64,000 nt of DNA from Yponomeuta sedellus (lineage: Eukaryota > Arthropoda > Insecta > Lepidoptera > Yponomeutidae): assembly GCA_934045075.1 (NCBI GenBank), contig OW203722.1, forward strand, positions 2,387,001 to 2,451,000, in the 5' to 3' direction. Shown here piece by piece: positions 10,879 to 19,039 of this stretch (the first letter of the stretch is position 1; each line of letters starts with the position of its first letter). Below the pieces are notes generated by a model, which was not told the origin of the DNA, searched no databases, and saw nothing but the letters and a program-made list of their open reading frames with translations. A program made the position numbers and the translations under genes.

Positions 10879-11614
10879 ATTAAGTGTGTGTGTGAGGCGG
10901 CTCATCCATCGATCCAACGACGAGGAATTAAAAAATCTTCTGACAGCATGGGATTTGAAAGAGAACATTGAAGTTTTCAAAGGCAAGTAGACAAACCAAA
11001 ACATATTTTCTTTCACGTTGTTTGTTATAAATTTACTGTTTGTACACTTAGCGACACGACGCGCTACCCCATGGTAGCTGGTGTAGGTAGGAGTATCAGA
11101 CAAAAAGGAGTATCTATATGGGGTAATAGGGACGTCTTGTCTTGTTACCTATATAGGGAAAATCAATTACCACATGGCTTTATTAACTGGCTTACACTCA
11201 CTTGCAATAAACTACGAATAATTCTAATTTTCTCCACTAAGACCCTCACTGATGGGGCAAAGTGGAAACCTAAAATCTCAGCAGAATCTGGGGCAATAGT
11301 GGGGCAGATTCCACTAGTCTTAAGTATCGGTGGCTTTCGCCCCACCTGGATGTTTATTATTAATAAATCTCCCTTGAGGAGATACTTTTTTCGATATTTC
11401 GCATTTGGCCCTATAGTAATTTGTGCTCAGTTTCAGTATAGTAACCTTCATGAATATAGCACGATTGCATGTACATACGTTCCTACTTAACTACAACTTA
11501 TAATTTTTTGTTTTAGGCTTGCGGTTGCTGATAACCAGTACTCTAGAAGGGAAAAGCCTATTAAATCAGGATAAAAGTATTTCAATAAATAATGCGGCAC
11601 GTCTGATTTATTAA
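10879..11614 (+). CDS. Candidate two-exon gene fragment with a GC-AG intron
   Basis: Exon 1 (10879-10982) follows a good acceptor (TTCTTTAG) and reads, from 10880, a hydrophilic stretch containing 'RRLIHRSNDEELKNLLTAWD' and 'LKENIEVFK'. It ends AAAG before GCAAGT, a GC donor. Exon 2 (11517-11614) follows TTTTGTTTTAG, stays in phase and reads 'LRLLITSTLEGKSLL', ending with TAA at 11612-11614. Without splicing, exon 1 stops two codons later. I do not recognise the family. It lies inside the putative TIR element and could be a transposase remnant or an unrelated host fragment. No polyadenylation signal is obvious just downstream. Confidence 0.35.
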
Positions 11615-11814
11615 GAATTATTGCAACGTGTATACTACGACAAAACCCAGAAGACTGCGCCGATTTAAGTAGCTCGGGTTATACCATCGCAATGGTTGGT
11701 TACTAGACTGCCAATAGTGTGAAAGAAACTATCATTACCGGACTAATATCTATTGAACAACTACGCATTATAGAGACTCACCCACCAGGTAATTTTCTTC
11801 GAAAATGTAATTCC

Positions 11815-11889
11815 ACTCATGCCGGGACTCGAACCCGTGACCTCTGGCTGTTCGCTCCAGAGGTTGCGGGTTCGAGTCCCGGCATGGGT
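11815..11889. repeat. Palindrome of two SINE family A B-box segments
   Basis: Arms 11815-11847 and 11857-11889 (33 bp, about three mismatches) are head-to-head pieces of family A around 'GGGTTCGAGTCCCGG', separated by 9 nt. The family tail 'ACATAGGTTTTTAAAAT' follows on the right. Confidence 0.85.
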
Positions 11890-11929
11890 AGTGTGTAGCT
11901 TCTACATAGGTTTTTAAAATACAATGATA

Positions 11930-12589
11930 AGTGAAACATATTTGATGTAAGTTTTTTTACGAAATAGGCCTATTTCCAATAGGGTTAAGCAAATTAACGC
12001 ATTTTAATTCTCGGTGGCCTTTTGCGAATAAGACATCTCTGTCACTTAACTGTTTGTGCCTTTAACTTGCTTGTGTACACTGATTGACATCTGAATGTGT
12101 TAATAATGCAGATTTCAATTGTATACAAGATCGTTCCGTATTTTACATTATTTTATGTCCAGAACGTACGAAGCGGAAAAATTTAACAAGTTAAACAATA
12201 CAGAGATTGGAGGGTTGTTATTTTTGTATTAACTTTTTCACGATTTTGTCATCGTACAGACCCAGCTTAAGTTAATTGATGTTTCTATAGATCTCTCTTT
12301 ATTAGCAAATAAATTTTACTTGTTCCATTTACACAGTCTTTTCTTTCATGTCTTTCAAGTTTTGTCTATTCAGTACATAATTGGTATAGGCGCAGAAAGT
12401 TAATTTTATAAAATTGATGTAATTTTGTGATGTTTTGAGAAAGATCTGTTGTGTAACTTAAATTATTTATCTTTCTCTCTCTCTCTCTAACTAGGCGTTT
12501 AGAAAAAGGGTGGGCCACTTTTTGCGCCTAACCACGGTTCACGATAAACAATCTTTTTAGTTTTTCAATTCTAGGCATATACATTTTTT
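11930..12589. other. No gene recognised; short CT microsatellite
   Basis: AT-rich sequence. A short TC run is at about 12471-12488. No coding or repeat family was identified. Confidence 0.4.
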
Positions 12590-13690
12590 ATTCACTTAGG
12601 TTAACCACAATGTTGAAAATTACCAAGTTATTCGGTATTGTCAAACTGTTCATTGGATAGCTACAACCTATCAAATTTGTAATAGTAGCCAATTCAAATT
12701 GGTATACTTAACCAATAACTATGCAACATGTATTTCAGCTGTGGTCACCGAACTAACCCTCTTAAAAAGTTGCATGGTTATAGGTTAAATATGCCGATTT
12801 TTATTGGCTAATATTACAAGGCTGATGTTTTGTAGCTACCCGATTAACATGTTTGACAGCACTGAGTAACTTGGTAACTTTCAACAAAGTATTTTAGCTG
12901 TGGTCACCCAATCAACCCGCTTAAAGAATAGCATGGATATTGGTTAAATATACTGAATTGAGTTAGCTAAGTTTACAAAGCTGATGGGTTGTAGGCACCC
13001 GATGAACACGTTTGACAGCACCGAATAACTTGGTAACCTTCTACAAAGTATTTTAGCTGTGGTAACCCAATCAACCCGCTTAAAGAATAGCATGGATATT
13101 GGTTAAATATACTGAATTGAGTTAGCTAAGTTTACAAAGCTGATGGGTTGTAGGCACCCGATGAACACGTTTGACAGCACCGAATAACTTGGTAACCTTC
13201 TACAAAGTATTTTAGCTGTGGTCACCCAATCAACCCGCTTAAAGAGTAGCATCGATATTGGTTAAGAATACCGAATTGAATTTGATAATACTACAAAGCT
13301 AATGGGTTGTAGCTAACAGATGAAGATGTTTGACAGCACCGAACATATTGGTTACTTTTAACAAAGTATTATAGCTATGGTCACTCAATCAACCCTCTTA
13401 AAGAGTAGCATGGTTATTGGTTAAATATACCGAGTTGAATTAGCTAATATTACAGCGCTGATGGATTGTAGCACCCAATGAACACGATAGATGGTACCGA
13501 ATAACTTGGTTATTTTCAACAAAGTATTTAAGCTGTGTTCACCCAATTAACCTGCTTAAGCGATAACACCATTGGTTAGGTATACCGATTTTAATTGGCT
13601 AATATTACAAAGCATGAGGGTAGTAGCTACCCAATAAATACAAAACAGTACCAACCACTTGGCATGGTTTACCAAGCAACTAGGTTGTAT
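12590..13690. repeat. 158-bp tandem array
   Basis: The marker AGCTGTGGT(C/A)ACC recurs at about 12738, 12897, 13055, 13214, 13372 (variant) and 13530, a period of 158-160 bp and about seven units. The units starting near 12897 and 13055 are almost identical; outer ones are diverged. Units contain GTTAGCTAA-type inverted motifs but otherwise do not match the 188-bp array. Confidence 0.88.
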
Positions 13691-13943
13691 CTGCCGAGTT
13701 AGTTAGCTAAATACAACAACTCGCCTTATTAATGATCACAATGAGGTTTGCTATATTTACTGATTTATAAACTTTGCGTGACCTATTTTTTAACATACTT
13801 ACTGGGTTAATGTTACCAACGTATATCAACAAAGTTCAATGGTTTAATTTTAGCGACAGTGTTTGCAGGCTCCCTCAGAACCAACTCACTCGGTTGTAAA
13901 TACACAATACTTATTTACTTTTAGCCGTTCATTTTTTTCCGTG

Positions 13944-14175
13944 TATTTAGAGGCTAAAAATCCACCCATGCCGGGATTCGAACCCGCGACCTCTGTCTAT
14001 CTGAGCCAGTGCTCTTCCAACTGAGCTAATGGGCGACTCACCGGCATCAGTGAAATTTCGAATCTCTTTACAATACTCTCTGTATTACGTACAGGTAGCG
14101 ACATCTGGCTGAAGTGATTTGCATCACTTGCAGCCCTGAGTACCCACTTTATGCTTTGTTTACAGTCTGATGCGT
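13944..14175 (-). repeat. tRNA-derived SINE, family A, interrupted at its tail
   Basis: Begins TATTTAGAGGCTAAAAATCC, has the B box (complement) near 13977 and A-box region near 14025, and continues through GTATTACGTACAGGTAGCG. It lacks the usual TTTAAAAACC tail at 13944. That tail is found 9.35 kb away at 4581-4592, which is the basis for calling the intervening DNA an insertion. Confidence 0.8.
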
Positions 14176-14244
14176 ACAACTAACTACTGTTGAATTAAAG
14201 ACAGAGTTTAATTTCTTAATCAACAGTTTTTATTGTTATATTCT

Positions 14245-14315
14245 TTTTAATGCATAACCCGTGCTAAGGACAATTTGTAAAAACGTATTTAGAGGCTAAA
14301 AATCCTACTTAAAAC
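14245..14315 (-). repeat. SINE family A tail fragment
   Basis: 'AATGCATAACCCGTGCTAAGG' then 'GTATTTAGAGGCTAAAAATCC', matching the sequence next to the tail at 45450-45515 and, inverted, 36712-36730. Confidence 0.6.
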
Positions 14316-14389
14316 GTCAGTATTGTTTTATAGTTTCGCAAAATAAATAATAAGAAAACTTTTATATATTTTTCTCTATAATGCAAAGC

Positions 14390-14700
14390 AATGTCGAGCC
14401 GGTAGAAGCGGAGGTGTGGGACGCCGCCTTCTCATGCGGGGGGTCGTGGGTTCAAATCTCAGCATGTACCAAAGACTTTGATTTCTAAGGTACCTCTGTG
14501 AGATTATAGTAGCAGTGTCACTCTGTTTTTTTCTTACAATGTTTTCCTTCACTATCTGTGATAGAAAACATGACGAAAGAAGTAAAAACTGAGTGTCTGA
14601 GATGTTCAGATACCTCAGCACTTAAAATTGCCGAACCGCGATGGGTACGCGTTTTGATTAAGCCCCATACTCTCTCCCTGACAGAAGGATGCATATAGGC
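14390..14700 (+). repeat. tRNA-derived SINE, family D, plus attached repeat
   Basis: The head contains GGGTTCAAATCTCAGCATGTA (about 14449). The body is 'GACTTTGATTTCTAAGGTAC'. It is followed by a block shared in inverted orientation with 2795-2870. Confidence 0.6.
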
Positions 14701-14715
14701 TGTAGTGATATACAA

Positions 14716-15690
14716 CGCAAAATGAACAGAAACTAAATTGCTTAATTCATAACATTAGGCACAACAAAACCTATTTTCACAATAAACAATTTATAAGCTC
14801 CCTTCTTCGTTCACCAATCGCAAATTAAGCGACACCCCTTCGTTCATTTTACTGGTGACCCGTTCCCTCCTAGTTTTTATACTTGGTTGAGTAAACTAGT
14901 TGTTTCATCACTGGTGACGGTATAATATTCTCACAATGCAGGTGTAAAGCGTAACCAATTGCCTCGACTAACGAAGTTCGAACCCTCGTGTGAGGCAGCT
15001 GATTTTAACGTCACTTAGGTTGACGCTAAAAATAAAGATAGGATACATAAAATTTATTCATAAAATCATACTTATGTTGTGTACATAATAATTTTATTTT
15101 TAACGTACCTCGGTAAGAGTAACTATCTAGCCTAAACTAGGAATACTTATTTTAGGTTGTGTATGTAATGGCTTACATTAATTAAAAAAGTAGATGTATT
15201 AGCTTATTGCTTTATTTCGGATTAAACAATCCATAGGTTGTTTTTAAAATTACATTTAATAATAAAACTAACTATTTTCACGAGATCACAAAAAAAATGT
15301 AAATTAAAATGAAATATTACATTCGAAGTTAAATTTTTTCCTTCAAAGTAGCAATTGTTTGAAACTAAGCGCATTCGGTCAATTCGGCAATTGAAATCCA
15401 ATTGGTTGTCATAAGTATGAGTATGAAATAGATGTGTTTTTTTAATGTTGTTGCTTTCAATGTTCTAAGAATATTCGTATTCTAACGTAATCTGTATATT
15501 GTGCTGTGCTTTATTATTGTTTGTATACAGTCGACAGCACACACACCTTTACATTTATGCTCTCTAATCAGCTCACTAATACGTTATTGGAAGAAAGACT
15601 TTGCAAAAAAAAAACATTGGTGGTCATAATGTCGACTTTGTGAAGAACCTTCTTTTTGTTTTTATTTTTATTGCAGTTATTAGAAACATA
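14716..15690. other. No recognisable feature
   Basis: AT-rich. A frame at 15601-15795 runs into the repeat at 15699 and is not treated as a gene. Confidence 0.4.
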
Positions 15691-15698
15691 AACTGTAG

Positions 15699-15935
15699 TA
15701 TGGAATCAGGCGTTACTTTGCGGAAATCCATAATAGCATTAAAATGTAAAAATTACTTAATTCCGCCCAAAATCCCAGAAGCACCATGCGGTTAGTTAAT
15801 GCATCGCCCTCCCTCCCACTTTTTCAAGCAGAATCAAGACACGAACACACCACCACCAACACCAATACTTTTGTGAAAAAATGCGCGACGCGTTTCGACT
15901 CTAACACGAAGCATCCTCAGGCTCACAAGTGATTG
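15699..15935 (-). repeat. Repeat with hammerhead-ribozyme-like motif (copy 1)
   Basis: Inverted copy of the repeat at 48190-48425. On the minus strand, 15930-15867 reads stem-I strand ACTTGTGAG, the core CTGAGGA, a small hairpin, GAAA, then a GCG-rich hairpin and the closing CACAAAAGT. Stem II is weaker here than in the other copy. The rest is the family body including 'GTATTGGTGTTGGTGGTG'. Confidence 0.6.
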
Positions 15936-16019
15936 TCACATAAACCTGTGTACGAGTACATAGTTACCTGTGTAACATTCATATTTTTTTTTCCTCCTCA
16001 AAAACCATACTCGGACTTC

Positions 16020-16140
16020 AATTAATATTCTAAAAAATAATTCGCGAAATCGGTTCAGCTGCTCTCGAGATTTGCGCTTACCAACACATTCAGCAATTAA
16101 TTTTTAAATTATAGATATCTCCATATAAAACTTATATATA
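16020..16140. repeat. Dispersed lepidopteran repeat fragment
   Basis: 'CGAAATCGGTTCAGCTGCTC' followed by 'TTAAATTATAGAT' matches the tail of the family seen at 9841-10260. Confidence 0.5.
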
Positions 16141-16184
16141 TCTAATCAAATTAAAACGTCCGTCAAGCCCCGTCTCTTAATAAT

Positions 16185-16400
16185 ATGAGTACGCAGCTAT
16201 CAGAGCCATCCGCTGACGCGTGGCCACGCTCGCGCTCCATTGCGCGCGATCGATGCCGGTGCCAGGCACGGGCCGCTGCCCGAGCGGTAAAGCACCGCGG
16301 GTGTGTCAGCTGCTTGCGGCCTAGCACGCACTTGATATGGGGATTATTTGTCAACGCTGGTAGCCGGCTAATTAAGTAGAAGGCCGGCTTGCGCGGCCCT
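16185..16400. other. GC- and CpG-rich island of unknown role
   Basis: Strongly GC-rich compared with its AT-rich surroundings and open in more than one frame. No recognisable domain, and no second copy in the window. It lies 2.6 kb upstream of the first visible forkhead exon. A conserved non-coding or promoter element, or an old repeat, are equally possible. Confidence 0.3.
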
Positions 16401-16819
16401 ATAATGTCAGAATTTGACAAAGCCTCAAAAACGGCCTATTTAAACCTTACAGGGCTCGGAAATGGTTTTCGTTCTTTAAACCGGTTTGGAACGCTATTAA
16501 CCAGTTTAGGCCATGTACTCGATTTCGATTGATCAAAGGGCTGGATTGTATTGTATGACGTTATTTATGTTATTCTTTTTTCGCCCTCTAGACTGGATAT
16601 CTTTAATGATATATTTTTTTAAGTAAAACAGAAATTTTATACCTAAGCAACTTGAAATGAGTAAAATATTAAATGATATATTTTTTAAACTTTTAATTTG
16701 ATAATTGTAATTATTTAGATGTATGTTTTTTTATTAAATCACGCAAAAACGGCGGATCGGTCTTACAGGAAACTTGACGTACACACAGTCAGAAATCTGA
16801 ATTGAGACCGGGTACTTGA

Positions 16820-16860
16820 TATCCCGGTAATTATGTTTTACACACATAATTACCGGGATA
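16820..16860. repeat. Perfect 17-bp-arm hairpin
   Basis: TATCCCGGTAATTATGT (16820-16836) is the exact complement of 16844-16860 with a 7-nt loop. It is embedded in the dispersed repeat whose end 'GCGGGCATCAGCTAGTA' follows at 16880. Confidence 0.85.
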
Positions 16861-17162
16861 CTTCCTACGCAGACGTAGCCGCGGGCATCAGCTAGTAAAA
16901 AAATAATGTTAATAATTTTAAACTTTTCGTTATCAGAATTTATACGTTACTGATGAAATTATTCTCATTGGGTTTATAGTATTATTTACATTAGGTTATA
17001 TTACAGAGCCATAAAATCGTATTCATGCTAGACATACAGTTTATAGCAAGTTGGTTTGTGGCGGTTCGACACGAATTGTTTATATCAGGGAGGTTGCGCG
17101 TAAGTTTTGATTTTGGGCGTCATTGTATTGGAAAGTAGGTATCTACCTACTTTCACGTGTCT

Positions 17163-17335
17163 TTGAAATGAAATAAAACGGTTCTATAAAGTAGCGCAGA
17201 AACTGCGGCTTTATTAACGTTACGAGCCAAACTAGGTGTCAATTTCAAAATCTAGATAATTTTGGAGAAAAAGTGGACAAAAAAACTCCAAACTTAGTAT
17301 TTTCAATGTCCTTAATTAACAGAGTTCACATAAGA
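17163..17335 (-). mobile_element. LINE 3'-end fragment
   Basis: Minus-strand copy of the 3' untranslated region of the LINE at 4873-6958. It shares the complement of 'TTTTGTCCATTTTTTCTCCA', the 'CGCAGTATCTGCGCTACTTT'-type block, AATAAAA and a short TTTCA tail. Confidence 0.85.
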
Positions 17336-17344
17336 AATAATTAT

Positions 17345-17600
17345 TATAAAAAATAGAACTCGTGCATTGTACTGGCTTGCAATGCAATTTTAACATGTTG
17401 GCGGTCGTATGTTCGATTCCCACTGAGGGCTGCCGTACATTTACACAAATGCCCTCAGTGTAAGTGTATTTCCATGTTTGCTATGTTTTTGTCTGGTTAC
17501 CATAGCGCAGGGTATCCTTGTTTGGGACCAGGACTAGTGATTGTGTTATTTGGTACTCTCTGAGAGATGGCCTATGCCCTTGACCACTTTTCCACTTTCC
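17345..17600 (+). repeat. tRNA-derived SINE, family E
   Basis: B-box-like GTTCGATTCCC (about 17411) is followed by 'ATGCCCTCAGTGTAAGTG' and 'GGTTACCATAGCGCAGGGTA', then 'CTTGTTTGGGACCAGGACTA'. The last part recurs at 42785-42850 and, inverted, at 45140-45195. Confidence 0.65.
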
Positions 17601-17872
17601 TGTCATCGCTTGTAATAATCAATTTTGTTTTAATTTATTTGTAATCTATAGAAACCAACAGCTGTTAAACAATATTTGATACCTATTAAACTAGTTAGGG
17701 AGCCAATTACATGTTTTCTGCGCATGTTTTTTTATTTTACTAGAATTAAATAACGCAATTCTTATCACAAACCTGTTATTTAAGTTTTATTTTTCATAAC
17801 GTTTTTATTGTGCAATAAAAGTACTTATATAAGTGACATTTTATACTTTGTAAAGTCTTTCTATATACCTAT

Positions 17873-18822
17873 AGCAACAGAGTGCCTAATTTCTGCAAGG
17901 ACACACAAAATATATAAAAATATCGTGTCATAGTGTTTGTTATCGAAATCCTCATTGCAACAAAGTGCTTAATTTCTGCAAGGACACACAAAATATATAA
18001 AAATATCGTGTCATAGTGTTTGTTATCGAAATTCTCATAGCAACAGAGTGCTTAATTTCTGCAAGGACACACAAAATATATAAAAATATCGTGTCATAGT
18101 GTTTGTTATCGAAATCCTCATAGCAACAGAGTGCTTAATTTCTGCAAGGACACACAAAATATATAAAAATATCGTGTCATAGTGTTTGTTATCGAAATCC
18201 TCATAGCAACAAAGTGCTTAATTTCTGCAAGGACACACAAAATATATAAAAATATCGTGTCATAGTGTTTGTTATCGAAATTCTCATAGCAACAGAGTGC
18301 TTAATTTCTGCAAGGACACACAAAATATATAAAAATATCGTGTCATAGTGTTTGTTATCGAAATCCTCATAGCAACAGAGTGCTTAATTTCTGCAAGGAC
18401 ACACAAAATATATAAAAATATCATGTCATAGTGTTTGTTATCGAAATTCTCATAGCAACAGAGTGCTTAATTTCTGCAAGGACACACAAAATATATAAAA
18501 ATATCGTGTCATAGTGTTTGTTATCGAAATCCTCATAGCAACAGAGTGCTTAATTTCTGCAAGGACACACAAAATATATAAAAATATCGTGTCATAGTGT
18601 TTGTTATCGAAATCCTCATAGCAACAGAGTGCTTAATTTCTGCAAGGACACACAAAATATATAAAAATATCGTGTCATAGTGTTTGTTATCGAAATCCTC
18701 ATAGCAACAGAGTGCTTAATTTCTGCAAGGACACACAAAATATATAAAAATATCGTGTCATAGTGTTTGTTATCGAAATCCTCATAGCAACAGAGTGCTT
18801 AATTTCTGCAAGGACACACATC
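17873..18822. repeat. 83-bp minisatellite, 12 near-identical units
   Basis: AGTGC(C/T)TAATTTCTGCAAGG recurs every 83 bp from 17881 to 18794. Units differ at only a few sites (CCTC/TTCTC; AAAG/AGAG). The variant order suggests a three-unit higher-order repeat in the first half. It ends about 220 bp upstream of the first visible forkhead exon, so it is probably intronic. Confidence 0.93.
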
Positions 18823-19039
18823 GAAATGGCTTCACAGATTTTAATGTAATTATTTGTGAAACTTTGGTATGTCTGAGAATAGGCTCGCTATCGAACTCCT
18901 CCAAAATGGCTTCACAAATTATTATCAAATTTTCTGTGTATATTTGGTAGCTCTGAGAATAGGTCGTAGGCTAATTGATAAGTCAGAACAACGTTTGCGG
19001 GGTCGGCTAGTAATTAATAATGTAATGTTTTGCTTACAG

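Larger units (their letters stand above)
4593..13943. mobile_element. Putative 9.35-kb TIR element inserted at TA inside a SINE
   Basis: The left end is CACGGAAAAAAAT (4593-4605) and the right end is its exact complement (13931-13943). TA flanks each side (4591-4592, 13944-13945). The outer flanks, 'TTAAAAAACC' on the left and 'TTTAGAGGCTAAAAATCCA' on the right, rejoin across one TA to give the family A SINE tail seen intact at 45483-45510. Inside are a 188-bp array, a 158-bp array, a LINE, a SINE palindrome and a candidate two-exon gene (10879-11614). No complete transposase was seen. TA duplication with a CACGG end does not settle a superfamily. Two independent elements sharing a terminal motif is the alternative. 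Confidence 0.55.

Noticed and set aside
11071..11490. 139-codon open frame
   Set aside because: It lies in the proposed intron of 10879-11614, has no domain and mixed composition, and a minus-strand frame overlaps it.
16163..16420. Arg/Ala-rich frames on both strands
   Set aside because: They are a by-product of a CpG-rich block; no domain or splice evidence.
17873..18822. CRISPR-like array
   Set aside because: The units are contiguous tandem repeats with no unique spacers, in a eukaryotic genome. The same applies to 33712-34600.
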